Shown here: positions 16,625 through 24,798 of the stretch, in pieces | Position numbering within the stretch: the stretch's first letter is position 1 | Layout: the number at the start of each line of letters is the position of its first letter | DNA from: Aldehydirespirator sp965204415 | GTDB taxonomy: Bacteria > Actinomycetota > Acidimicrobiia > Acidimicrobiales > Aldehydirespiratoraceae | DNA: 64,000 bases | Assembly (NCBI GenBank): GCA_965204415.1 | Contig: CBDBEL010000003.1 | Coordinates: 372,001-436,000 of the forward strand | Reading direction: 5' to 3' | Position numbers and translations under genes: made by a program | The notes under the pieces: generated by a model | What the model was told of the DNA's origin: nothing | The model's input: only the letters and a program-made list of their open reading frames with translations | Databases searched by the model: none

Positions 16625-17746
16625 ATGGAGTTCGAGTTCACCGAGGACCAGCTGGAGCTGCAGCGGGCGGTGCGCGACGTGCTCGACGCGGAGGCGCCGC
16701 CCGAGCTGGCCCGGGCCGTCGCCGACGGCCAATCGGGCCCCGAGGAGTTCTGGGCGACGCTGGTGGGCCTGGAATGGCCGGCCATGGCCCTGCCCGAGGA
16801 GTCTGGGGGCCTCGGCTACGGCTGGGTGGAACTGGCCATCGTACTGGAGGAGTTGGGCCGCCACGCCGCGCCGGGACCGTTCGTGGCCACCGTCACCCAG
16901 TTCGCGCCGCTGGTGCTGGAGGCGGCCGGCCCCCGAGGCGCGGTGGAGCTGCTGGCGGCCGTCGCTGAGGGCTGGACCACCGGCACGGTCGCCGTAGACG
17001 AGGGCGCAGGGACCTGGGACCCCGCGAGCGTGCAGGCCACCGCCCGGCGCGACGGCGACGACCTGGTGCTCTCGGGCACGAAGCACTACGTGCTCGACGG
17101 TGCCAGCGCCGATGAGATCGCGGCGGTGGTCCGGCTCGACGGCGACCTGCGAGTGGTGCTGGTTCCGGGCTCGTCGGTGCAGGCGAAGGAGGTGGTGCCC
17201 ATCGATCCCGGCGTCCGCCACGCCACCATCGCCCTCGACGGCGTGCGGGTGCCCGCAGACCGGCTGCTGGGCCAAGACGACGCCACCGACGCGGCCTGCC
17301 GGGCGCTGGAGGAGTCGGTCACCGCCGTCGCCGCGGTCACCGTCGGCGCCTGCCAGCGGATCTTCGACATCATCAACGAGCACGCCAAGGAGCGCGTCCA
17401 GTTCGGCGTGCCCATCGGCTCGTTCCAGGCGGTCAAGCACAAGCTGGCCGACATGTTTCGCGACATCGAGCGGGCCCGAGTGCTGGTGTACTACGCGGCG
17501 CTCACGCTGGCCGAGGACCACCCCGATCGCACCCTGGCCGCCTCCATGGCTAAGGCCGCCGCGGGCGAGGCCCAGCGCCGCTGCGTGCAGGACGGGCTAC
17601 AGCTCGCGGGCGGCATCGGCTACACCTGGGAGCACGACCTGCACCTGTTCCTGCGCCGGGCCAAGGTGGGCGAACTCCACTTCGGCTCGGCCTCCCACCA
17701 CCGCCGCAACGTCGCCCGCCTAGCCCTACAGGCCCAGCCTGCCTAA
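16625..17746 (+). CDS. acyl-CoA dehydrogenase, about 373 aa
   Basis: This is the second, shorter acyl-CoA dehydrogenase of the pair. The C-terminal signature ERVQFGVPIGSFQAVKHKLADM is intact, and GGIGYTWEHDLHLFLRRAK is the usual end of the family. The middle domain is weakly conserved and lacks the SEPGAGSD motif seen in the partner, a pattern typical of the partner subunit in heteromeric FadE enzymes. Its stop overlaps the stop of the convergent small gene by four bases. A role in beta-oxidation of a bulky acyl-CoA is inferred. Confidence 0.88.
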   Translation: MEFEFTEDQLELQRAVRDVLDAEAPPELARAVADGQSGPEEFWATLVGLEWPAMALPEESGGLGYGWVELAIVLEELGRHAAPGPFVATVTQFAPLVLEAAGPRGAVELLAAVAEGWTTGTVAVDEGAGTWDPASVQATARRDGDDLVLSGTKHYVLDGASADEIAAVVRLDGDLRVVLVPGSSVQAKEVVPIDPGVRHATIALDGVRVPADRLLGQDDATDAACRALEESVTAVAAVTVGACQRIFDIINEHAKERVQFGVPIGSFQAVKHKLADMFRDIERARVLVYYAALTLAEDHPDRTLAASMAKAAAGEAQRRCVQDGLQLAGGIGYTWEHDLHLFLRRAKVGELHFGSASHHRRNVARLALQAQPA

Positions 17747-18018
17747 CCCGGCGGATCGGTCGGCGGCTCCGGTGCTTGGGGATCGACCAACCAACCGGCC
17801 CGGGCCAGTGCCAGGATCAGGCTGTCCACCTTCGCCTCAAGCCGGTCGATCCGCCTGTTCGTCTCGATGTGATCGGCACGGTTCTCGGCGCGTAAGTCCT
17901 TGAGGTCGGAGCGGAAGTCCTTGAGGTCGGAGCGGAGCAGGTGGAAAGCACCCGCGAACACGCCCAGCAGCGCCGCCACCATGACTCCGATCAGCGTTGC
18001 GGAGATCGCGGGGTCCAT
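17743..18018 (-). CDS. small membrane-anchored coiled-coil protein
   Basis: This is a hypothetical protein of 91 residues. One hydrophobic helix (about residues 7-27, ATLIGVMVAALLGVFAGAF) is followed by a charged region predicted to be coiled-coil, with a tandem 7-residue repeat RSDLKDF / RSDLKDL encoded by a near-exact 21-bp direct repeat at about 17898-17940. The tail is proline-rich. This layout resembles small phage-type or hemolysin-XhlA-like membrane proteins, but I cannot assign it. The 3' end overlaps the acyl-CoA dehydrogenase stop by four bases. It has its own AT-richer upstream region with an inverted repeat. Confidence 0.65.
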   Translation of the reverse strand: MDPAISATLIGVMVAALLGVFAGAFHLLRSDLKDFRSDLKDLRAENRADHIETNRRIDRLEAKVDSLILALARAGWLVDPQAPEPPTDPPG

Positions 18019-18043
18019 GCCAGTACCGTAGCAGGAGGTGCCA

Positions 18044-18148
18044 ATGGATACAACTCAATTGTATGAAACGCACTTAGAATTACGCATCAAGCCCGGTCAG
18101 GGCGGGTCGAAGAGAACTGGCAGCTTCAGGGGGCCGCGGAAGGCGTAG
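18044..18148 (+). CDS. possible 34-codon small ORF with strong ribosome-binding site
   Basis: An ATG at 18044 is preceded by a perfect AGGAGG at 18033-18038 with five bases of spacing. It opens a 34-codon frame beginning MDTTQLYETHLELRIKPG. The first half uses A/T-rich codons unlike neighbouring genes; the second half overlaps the antisense 3' end of the P450 gene. It may be a true small peptide, or the 5' remnant of a gene lost by deletion. I cannot identify it. Confidence 0.25.
   Translation: MDTTQLYETHLELRIKPGQGGSKRTGSFRGPRKA
18048..18064. promoter_or_regulatory. inverted repeat ATACAA-5-TTGTAT upstream of the small coiled-coil gene
   Basis: A perfect 6-bp inverted repeat with a five-base spacer lies in a locally AT-rich patch, unusual in this window. 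It lies 29 bp upstream of the 18018 start (minus strand) and could be an operator or part of that promoter. Confidence 0.4.
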
Positions 18149-19296
18149 CCGCTGATCGCGGGACGCTCGGCGTCCGGGTCGAGCCGCAGGTTGGGCAGGC
18201 GGTCGAGCACGGCGTTGATCCCCACCTCGAGCTCCATGCGGGCCAGATGCATGCCCAGGCACTGGTGGGGGCCGGTGCCGAAGGCCATGTGCTGCTGAGG
18301 GTCCCGGTCGAGGTTCCACTCACCAGCATGGTCCCAGCGGGTCTCGTCGCGCGAGGCCGATCCGCTGATGACGGAGACGGACGACCCGGCCGGCACCGGG
18401 CAGCCGCTGATGTCGGTGTCGGTCGTGGCCCGGCGGGCCACCATCGTCACCGACGTCTCCCAGCGCAGGGTCTCCTCCACCGCGGCCGGCACCAGCGAGC
18501 GGTCGGCCCGCACCCGGGCCATAACATCGGGCCGGTCCAGCAGGGCCAGCAGGCACGATCCGAAGGCCCGGTAGGTGGTCTCGGCCCCAGCCGGCAGGAG
18601 CAGCCGCAGGAACCCGTAGATCTTCTCGTCGGTGAGGCGGGCGCCGTCGATCTCAGCATGGACCAGCTCCGAGAGCAGGTCGCCGGTGGGGTGGGCCCGC
18701 CGGGCCTCCACCAGCGGCTCCAGGTAGTCGCGCATGGCCTGCGACGCCGCCATCCCCTCCTCGGGATACAGCGGCCCGTAGTTGATCTTCACCGCCCATT
18801 CGTTGAACTGCTCGTGGTCGGTGGTGGGCACGCCCACGATCCCGCAGATCACCTGCACGGGAAACTTGCTGGTGACCTCGGCCACAAGCTCGGCCCGACC
18901 GGTCGGCGCGATGCCCTCCAGCAGCCGGTCGATGACGGGCTCCACCAGCTCGCCCCGCCAGCGCTCCAGGGTCGAGCGGCGGAAGGCGTAGGCCACCAGG
19001 TTGCGGTAACGGCGATGCTCCTCACCGTCGAGGCCGAGCAGCAGCTCACCCATGTAGGGCCGCATCACCTCTCCGTTGATCGACGCCGAGAACGTGCGCC
19101 AGTCCTTCAGGACGCGGTCGGCGTCGGCCCAGGAGGTGACCGTGAGCCTCGGCAGGGCCGGCTCGTCGGTGAAGCTGAAGCCCGGCTCCTCGATCACCGG
19201 GCAGTGCCGGCGGGAGTGGTCCCACTGCTCGTAGGGCTGAGCGGAGTCCCACTGGTCATAGGGCGGCGCCGAGTAGTCCATCTCGCCGGAGTCCAC
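18097..19296 (-). CDS. cytochrome P450
   Basis: This is a soluble bacterial cytochrome P450 monooxygenase of about 399 residues. The I-helix motif AGAETT, the K-helix ETLR (ExxR) and the heme-binding loop FGTGPHQCLG, with C346 as thiolate ligand, are all present. It inserts one oxygen atom into a substrate using electrons from a ferredoxin, but no ferredoxin gene is adjacent. I favour GTG 19296 (GGAG seven bases upstream) over ATG 19281. It is third in an operon with an amidohydrolase and a family III CoA-transferase on the same strand, which suggests oxidation of a carboxylic acid or its CoA ester. The substrate is not deducible. Confidence 0.93.
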   Translation of the reverse strand: MDSGEMDYSAPPYDQWDSAQPYEQWDHSRRHCPVIEEPGFSFTDEPALPRLTVTSWADADRVLKDWRTFSASINGEVMRPYMGELLLGLDGEEHRRYRNLVAYAFRRSTLERWRGELVEPVIDRLLEGIAPTGRAELVAEVTSKFPVQVICGIVGVPTTDHEQFNEWAVKINYGPLYPEEGMAASQAMRDYLEPLVEARRAHPTGDLLSELVHAEIDGARLTDEKIYGFLRLLLPAGAETTYRAFGSCLLALLDRPDVMARVRADRSLVPAAVEETLRWETSVTMVARRATTDTDISGCPVPAGSSVSVISGSASRDETRWDHAGEWNLDRDPQQHMAFGTGPHQCLGMHLARMELEVGINAVLDRLPNLRLDPDAERPAISGYAFRGPLKLPVLFDPP

Positions 19297-19310
19297 GCCG
19301 GGCTCCACGG

Positions 19311-20525
19311 CTAGAGGATGGCGCCGCTGGCCTTGAGCGCGGCTATCTCGTCCCAGTCGATGCCGAGCCCGGCGAGAACCAGCTCCGTGTGCTCGCCCAG
19401 CTCCGGTGCCCGGTCCACCTCGACTGGGGTCTCGTCGAACTGGGCCGGGCTGGCCACCAGCTGCACCGCCTCGCCCGCGGCGCTCTCCATGGCGGGCAGG
19501 TAGTCGTTGGCGATGACCTGGGGATCGTCGTAGAGCTCGACCAGGGTCTGGAACGGCGTCCACACCCCCTCGAAGTCGGCGAGACGCTCCTTCCACTCGT
19601 CCAGGGTCCGCCCGGCGAAGGCCTCGTCGATGATGTCGATGCACTCCGGTCCGTTCTTCGAGCGGGCCTCGGAGGTGCTGAACCGCTCATCGGTCACCAG
19701 GATCGGCCGCTCCAGGCGGGCCGCGAAGTCCTCCCAGTAGCGGTCGCTCTGCAGCAGGATCAGGCTGATGTAGCGGTCGTCGGCGGTGCGGAACACGCCG
19801 ACGGCGGGATTGGGGTTCTTGCGCCGGTCACCCCGGGGCAGCGAGGCGAGCCCGAAGAGCCTGGCCGCCACCACCAGCGGCGAGATCTGCCACAGCGCGG
19901 TGGCCAGCAGCGACACGTCGATCACGCCGGCCTCGCCGGTGCGCTCCCGCTTCAGCAGTGCCGCGGCGATGGCGCCGGCCAGGGCCATGCCCCCCATCAC
20001 GTCCCCGAACGCCGGCGAGGGCTGGCCCTGGGGCCATCCCTTCGCGTCGGGCGGGAACACTGCGGCCACCCCGCCCCGGGCCCAGAACGACGCCCCGTCG
20101 AATCCGCCCTTCTCCGCGTCGGGACCCTCCGGACCCTGCCCGGTGCCCCGCGCGATGACGATGGACGGGTTGCGGGCCCGGATCGCGTCGTTGTCGATGC
20201 CGAGCCGGCGCCGCACCGGCTCCAGGTAGTTGGTGAGGAACACGTCGGCCGTCTCGACCAGCTTGAGCAGGGCCTCGCGGCCGTCGGGGTGGGCGATGTT
20301 GAGGGCCACGGACTGCTTGCCCCGGTTGGGTTGCTCCACCATGAAGTTCACAGTGCCGCTCGGGATCAGACCCGAGGTGATCAGGCCCCGCTGGGGGTCG
20401 CCGCCGGCGGGGTTCTCGACCTTTATGACCTCCGCGCCCCAGTCCACCAGCACCGAACCGCCCGAGGGCACGAACATCCAGGTCGCGACCTCGATGACCC
20501 TGACGCCCTCCAGAGGCCCGGCCAC
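19311..20525 (-). CDS. CaiB/BaiF family III CoA-transferase
   Basis: This is a family III CoA-transferase of 404 residues that moves CoA between carboxylic acids. The N-terminal GVRVIEVATWMFVPSGGSVL and WGAEVIKVENP are typical, as is NRGKQSVALNI. The catalytic aspartate is probably the one in GGFDGASFWARGG. The start is GTG 20525. It lies 28 bp after the amidohydrolase and about 14 bp before the P450 gene, forming one operon. The substrate is unknown; the context suggests activation of an oxygenated acid. Confidence 0.92.
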   Translation of the reverse strand: MAGPLEGVRVIEVATWMFVPSGGSVLVDWGAEVIKVENPAGGDPQRGLITSGLIPSGTVNFMVEQPNRGKQSVALNIAHPDGREALLKLVETADVFLTNYLEPVRRRLGIDNDAIRARNPSIVIARGTGQGPEGPDAEKGGFDGASFWARGGVAAVFPPDAKGWPQGQPSPAFGDVMGGMALAGAIAAALLKRERTGEAGVIDVSLLATALWQISPLVVAARLFGLASLPRGDRRKNPNPAVGVFRTADDRYISLILLQSDRYWEDFAARLERPILVTDERFSTSEARSKNGPECIDIIDEAFAGRTLDEWKERLADFEGVWTPFQTLVELYDDPQVIANDYLPAMESAAGEAVQLVASPAQFDETPVEVDRAPELGEHTELVLAGLGIDWDEIAALKASGAIL

Positions 20526-20553
20526 GGTGATCGCTTCGTACCAGGGCCGGCGG

Positions 20554-21732
20554 TCAGACCGCCAGCAGTTCCTTGAGGTTGCCGCCCATGATCTTGGCCG
20601 TGTCGGACTCCGACAGCGACGAGGGCAGGTCGTCGTAGAAGCTGACGGGATTGCCCAGGCCCTCGGGGTGCGGGTAGTCCGAGCCGAACAGCAACCGGTC
20701 GGGGCTCATGATGTCGATGAGGCCCTCCAGGGCGTCCTCCCAGAACGGGTTGACGTAGACGTTTCGCTTGAACGCCTCGACGGGATGCTCACCGAATTCC
20801 TGGGGCATCTTCTTGTAGATGCCCTCGAACTTCTCCAGCAGGGGCGCCACCCAGGTGCCGCCGTTCTCGATGGTGGCGATGCGCAGGTCCGGGAACCGGG
20901 TGAACGCCCCGTGGCAGACCATCGCGGTCATCATGTCGCTGATGGCCCGGTTCTGCATCACCAGCAGGCGCAACGGGTTGGGCTTGAACGGCAGGAACTC
21001 GGTCTTCCCCTCCCAGATCGACACCAGATCGGCGTAGCCCGAGTCCGAGGAGTGCATTCCCACCAGCACGCCGGCCTCCTGGACCCTGGCCCAGAACGGG
21101 TCGAACTCGGGCAGGCCCGGCGACCGCGGCCCCCGCAGGCCCCAGGCCGGGGCGGGACGGATCAGGATGCATCGGGCACCGCGTTCCAGGCACCATTCCA
21201 GCTCCTCGATGGCCTTCTCGACGATGGGCAGGGTGATGATCGGGGTGGCGAAGATCCGGTCGTGGTAGTTGAAGGTCCACTCGTCGTGGATCCACTGATT
21301 GAGGGAGTGGACCACGGTGTGGGTGAGGTCGGGGTCGTCGCGCATCCGCTCCTCGAGCAGGCTGGCCAGCGTCGGGAACATGAGCGAGCCCTGGATCCCC
21401 AACTCGTCGAGGTGGGGAAGGCGAGCCTTGGCGTTGCGGGCCCATTCGGGGCAGCGGACCGGCTTGCCGAAGATCTCTCGCAGGCTCTTGCCGTCGGGGT
21501 TGCCGTGACGGTAGTACTCCTCCTGGGCGCCGGGAGGGGCCACCACCTCGAAGGTCGGGTTGGGGATGTACTCGGAGATCTGGCCCCTGATGGCGATCTT
21601 CGTGCGGCCATCGACCTGCACGTAGCGGATGGCGCCCCGATAGTCGGGCGGCAGGTATCGGGTGAAGGCGTCCTCGGTCTCGTACATGTGGTTGTCGGAG
21701 TCGAAGACTTCGAAGCCAAGATCGCGTGCCAC
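20554..21732 (-). CDS. amidohydrolase_2 family metal-dependent hydrolase
   Basis: This is a TIM-barrel metal-dependent hydrolase of the amidohydrolase 2 (ACMSD-like) family, 392 residues. The N-terminal FDSDNHMYE carries the D-x-H metal motif, and the C-terminal FGSDYPHPEG carries the last metal aspartate. Family members decarboxylate or hydrolyse aromatic and cyclic acids. GTG 21732 is preceded by GGGAGGGG eight bases upstream, which settles the start against the much longer open frame that runs through repeat B2. It is the first gene of the 21732-to-18097 operon. Confidence 0.88.
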   Translation of the reverse strand: MARDLGFEVFDSDNHMYETEDAFTRYLPPDYRGAIRYVQVDGRTKIAIRGQISEYIPNPTFEVVAPPGAQEEYYRHGNPDGKSLREIFGKPVRCPEWARNAKARLPHLDELGIQGSLMFPTLASLLEERMRDDPDLTHTVVHSLNQWIHDEWTFNYHDRIFATPIITLPIVEKAIEELEWCLERGARCILIRPAPAWGLRGPRSPGLPEFDPFWARVQEAGVLVGMHSSDSGYADLVSIWEGKTEFLPFKPNPLRLLVMQNRAISDMMTAMVCHGAFTRFPDLRIATIENGGTWVAPLLEKFEGIYKKMPQEFGEHPVEAFKRNVYVNPFWEDALEGLIDIMSPDRLLFGSDYPHPEGLGNPVSFYDDLPSSLSESDTAKIMGGNLKELLAV

Positions 21733-21778
21733 GATAGTTCCCCTCCCTATCCGATCTGAGCGCTTAGTACTGTACCGC

Positions 21779-21872
21779 TGCCGGTTGGTTGTCCCGGCCG
21801 GCGGGTCCTGTCGCCGAGCCGAGATGACCGACACGGGCTTCGCCCTATTGCCGGTTGGTTGTCCCGGCCGGC
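21779..21872 (+). repeat. repeat family B, copy B2 (half copy) flanked by 24-bp direct repeats
   Basis: The B left end (GGCCGGCGGGTCCTGTCG) is at 21796-21813. The same stem arm as copy B3 (GAGATGACCGAC) and CTTCGCCCTATT follow, but the right half is missing. A perfect 24-bp direct repeat beginning TGCCGGTTGGTTGTCCCGG occurs at 21779 and again at 21849. It lies between the divergent amidohydrolase and dioxygenase genes, where their promoters should be. Confidence 0.85.
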
Positions 21873-21925
21873 CTGGGGGGTTGGGCTCCGGATGTGGGAG
21901 GATGCTGCCGAGCTGGGGGACGGGT

Positions 21926-22945
21926 ATGGAAATGCGTACGGAGCCCATTACGGGGCCTTCGGTGTGGCGGGCTGACGAGCTGGAGCACTCCGACGAGTGG
22001 ATCTACCGGTTCAGTGACGCTGACCTCGACGAACTCGAACGGGGCGTGGAGCTGGTCGGGGGCCGCGATGTGCATGGTCTCGCACCGGATGCGTTCCCGC
22101 TGCCCGGCCTGGAAGCGCGCATCAAGGAGTTCGTCGACGAGCTCGACACCGGCAGGGGCTTCGTCGTGCTGCGAGGCCTCCCGATGGGCCCGCGGTTCGA
22201 CCATGCCGCGGCTGCGGCGGTGTTCTGGGCGATCTGCTCGCGCGTGGGCCGGCTGGTGCCCACCACCAGCGACGGAGCCCTCCTCAACCACGTCTGGGAC
22301 CGCGGGCCCGGGCAGGATCCGAACGCCAGGGCCTACTCCACCAACATCGGCGGACACATCCACTCCGACGGGGTCGAGATCGTGGGCCTCATGTGCCTCC
22401 GGCCGTCGACCGACGGCGGCGGCGTGAGCATCGTCGCCAGCTCGATGACGGTGTTCAACACGCTGCTCGAGGAGCACCCCGAGTGGCTGCCCATCCTCTT
22501 CAAGCGGATGGCCTGCGACTGGAAGATGGAGGAGCCACCCGGCAACCCGGGCTGGTATCCCCAGTCGCTGTACTGCTACGTCGACGGTTGGCTGTCGGCC
22601 ACGCTCAAGACGGGCTTCCAGCGGTCGGCCCAGCGCTTCGACGGCGTGGAGCCGCTCACCGACGACGAGTTCGCCTGCTTCGAGTACCTCGAGTCCATCC
22701 CCGAACGGCCCGGCGTGACCCTGCACATGGACCTCGAGGCGGGCGACATCCAGTTGGTGAACAACTACGTGACGCTGCATTCCCGCACGGCCTACACCGA
22801 CGACCCGGCGAGACCCGAACAGAAGCGCCACATGCTGCGCTACTGGATGAGCCGCTCGGGCTTGAGTCCCCGGGCGGTGTCGGCCGACTACCAGTTCATG
22901 CGGGACGACTACTTCGGGCTCACCCAGCCCGCTCCCCTACTGTGA
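21926..22945 (+). CDS. TauD/TfdA-like Fe(II)/2-oxoglutarate dioxygenase
   Basis: This is a non-heme iron dioxygenase-fold protein of 339 residues in the TauD/TfdA (clavaminate synthase-like) superfamily. The iron triad is visible as H146-x-D148 (within GGHIHSDGVEI) and H285 (VTLHSRTAY), with the 2-oxoglutarate-binding arginine in RHMLRYWMS. GFVVLRGLPM near residue 80 is the usual core start. The start is taken at ATG 21926 with GGGGGA upstream; the upstream open frame runs through repeat B2. It is followed closely by an acyl-CoA ligase gene (4 bp gap), so the two are probably co-expressed. The substrate is unknown. Confidence 0.88.
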   Translation: MEMRTEPITGPSVWRADELEHSDEWIYRFSDADLDELERGVELVGGRDVHGLAPDAFPLPGLEARIKEFVDELDTGRGFVVLRGLPMGPRFDHAAAAAVFWAICSRVGRLVPTTSDGALLNHVWDRGPGQDPNARAYSTNIGGHIHSDGVEIVGLMCLRPSTDGGGVSIVASSMTVFNTLLEEHPEWLPILFKRMACDWKMEEPPGNPGWYPQSLYCYVDGWLSATLKTGFQRSAQRFDGVEPLTDDEFACFEYLESIPERPGVTLHMDLEAGDIQLVNNYVTLHSRTAYTDDPARPEQKRHMLRYWMSRSGLSPRAVSADYQFMRDDYFGLTQPAPLL

Positions 22946-22949
22946 GCAG

Positions 22950-24605
22950 GTGAGCGACCGGCGGTTTCGGGAACCGGGATACCTGCCGGCGGCCGACCGG
23001 TTCGTTCGCCACCTGGCCGAGCGGTGGGGCGACCGTGACCTGGTGGTCCTGGGCGACAGGCGGCTGAGCTACCAGGATCTGGAGACGGAGTCCCGGCGTT
23101 TGGGGCGGGCCCTGCTGGCCAGCGGCGTGAGCCGCGGCAGCAGGGTGGCGCTGCTGGCTCCCAACGGGCCGGAGTGGGTTGTGGCGTGGCTGGCGGCAGC
23201 CCGGATCGGGGCGTTGGTGGTGCTGCTCAACACGTTCCACAAGGCCCGCGAGCTGAGCTGGGCCTTGTCGCACTGCCGTGCCGAGGTGCTGCTCACTGTC
23301 GACCGGTACCTGAGCCACGACTACGGCGCCCGGCTGGAGCAGGCCGTCGACGGCCTGGTCGGACAGGACCAGGAGGCCATCAAGTGCAGCAGCCACCCGG
23401 ACCTGCGAGCGGTGTGGATGTGGGGCGAGGCCGCCACGCAACGGCCTTGGGCCGGGCCGGTCGATGGGTTGCTCGACCGGGCAGACGACACGCCGGACCC
23501 TGTGTTCGACTCAGCCGCAGCCGCGGTGGAGCCCCAGGACCCGATGGTGGTCATCTACACGTCGGGTAGCACCTCGGAGCCCAAGGGAGTGGTCCACTCC
23601 CACTCCACGGTGATCGTCCACCCGTTCAACCTGCTGCAGTTCCGGGACCTGCGGGCCACCGACGTGCTCTACACGTCCATGCCGCTGTTCTGGGTCGGGG
23701 GCCTGGCCTACACCCTGGTGAGCGCCATGCACACAGGGGCCGCCGTCGTGTTCGAGGAGAGATTCGAGCCCGGCACCACGCTGGAGCTGATCGAGCGTCA
23801 GCGGGTCACGCACGTGATCGGCTGGCCCCACATCGCCAAGGCACTCGTGGAGCATCCGTCCTTCGGGGAGCGAGACCTGTCCTCGATCCGGGGCGGCAGC
23901 TTCGACGAGTTGCTCCCCGCCCACCTGCGGGTCAGCGATCCCCGCAGGAAGGCCACGTCGTTGGGTATGACCGAGTCGCACGGTCCCCATTCCATCGAGC
24001 CGCTGCACGTCGAGCTGCCCGAGGGCAAGGAGAACTCGTTCGGCCGCAGTGTTCCCGGGATCGAGCACCGCATCGTCGATCCCGGCACCGGCGACGAGCT
24101 GCCCACCGGCCAGTCCGGAGAGATCTGGATCCGGGGCTACTCGATGATGCTGGGGCTGCTCGGCCGCGACCCGGCTGACGTCTTCGAGCCCGGAGGCTGG
24201 TACCGCACCGGCGACAGCGGCCTCCTCGACGCCGACGGTCACCTCTACTTCCGGGGCCGGTTGGGCGCGGTGATCAAGGCGGGGGGCACCAACGTGGCGC
24301 CCCGGGAGGTAGAGCTCTCTATCGAGTCGCAGCCCGATGTGATGCACGCGTTCGTGGTGGGCGTGCCCGTCGCCGGCGGCGGGGACGAGGCGGTGGCGGC
24401 CGCGGTGGTGGTCAAGCCGGGAGTCGGCATCGACCCAGAGGACCTGCGGAGTCGCCTGAGAGCCGGCATGGCGAGCTACAAGGTCCCCCGGCATGTGGCC
24501 GTGTTCGCCGAGCGCCAGGACCTGCCCTGGCTGGAGTCGGGCAAGATCGACCTGCAGGCCCTCCGCCGCCTGCTCGCCGACCGCTTCGGCCCGTCGGCCG
24601 ACTAG
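22950..24605 (+). CDS. AMP-dependent acyl-CoA synthetase/ligase
   Basis: This is an ANL-superfamily acid-CoA ligase of 551 residues that activates a carboxylic acid through an acyl-adenylate. The phosphate-binding motif is YTSGSTSEPKG, the adenine-side motif is SLGMTESHG, and the hinge is YRTGDSGLLDADGHLYFRGR. The C-terminal catalytic lysine is probably in LESGKIDLQ. The start is GTG 22950, four bases after the dioxygenase stop. With the dioxygenase it may oxidise and then CoA-activate one acid. It ends just before repeat copy B3. Confidence 0.92.
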   Translation: MSDRRFREPGYLPAADRFVRHLAERWGDRDLVVLGDRRLSYQDLETESRRLGRALLASGVSRGSRVALLAPNGPEWVVAWLAAARIGALVVLLNTFHKARELSWALSHCRAEVLLTVDRYLSHDYGARLEQAVDGLVGQDQEAIKCSSHPDLRAVWMWGEAATQRPWAGPVDGLLDRADDTPDPVFDSAAAAVEPQDPMVVIYTSGSTSEPKGVVHSHSTVIVHPFNLLQFRDLRATDVLYTSMPLFWVGGLAYTLVSAMHTGAAVVFEERFEPGTTLELIERQRVTHVIGWPHIAKALVEHPSFGERDLSSIRGGSFDELLPAHLRVSDPRRKATSLGMTESHGPHSIEPLHVELPEGKENSFGRSVPGIEHRIVDPGTGDELPTGQSGEIWIRGYSMMLGLLGRDPADVFEPGGWYRTGDSGLLDADGHLYFRGRLGAVIKAGGTNVAPREVELSIESQPDVMHAFVVGVPVAGGGDEAVAAAVVVKPGVGIDPEDLRSRLRAGMASYKVPRHVAVFAERQDLPWLESGKIDLQALRRLLADRFGPSAD

Positions 24606-24644
24606 CGGTCTTCCCCCGATCTTTCCTCCGGCGGTCTTCCTCCC

Positions 24645-24792
24645 GGCCGGCGGGTCCTGTCGCCGAGCCGAGATGACCGACACGGGCTTCGCCCTATTCG
24701 TCGGTCATCTCGACTCGCCGCCACCCCCCGGCCTCTTGGATCGCGGTCGGCCGTTCCTCGGCGCCACCTGCCGGCCTCGAGGGTCGCTCGCT
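24645..24792 (+). repeat. repeat family B, copy B3 with duplicated right unit
   Basis: The core is 24645-24733, with left end GGCCGGCGGGTCCTGTCG and right end ACCCCCCGGCC (one mismatch to a perfect inverted repeat). The internal stem GAGATGACCGAC / GTCGGTCATCTC is a perfect 12-bp pair. A second right-end-like unit (GCCACCTGCCGGCC then GGGTCGC) follows to 24792. It fills the space between a convergent ligase and a permease gene. Confidence 0.88.
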
Positions 24793-24798
24793 CGGCGG

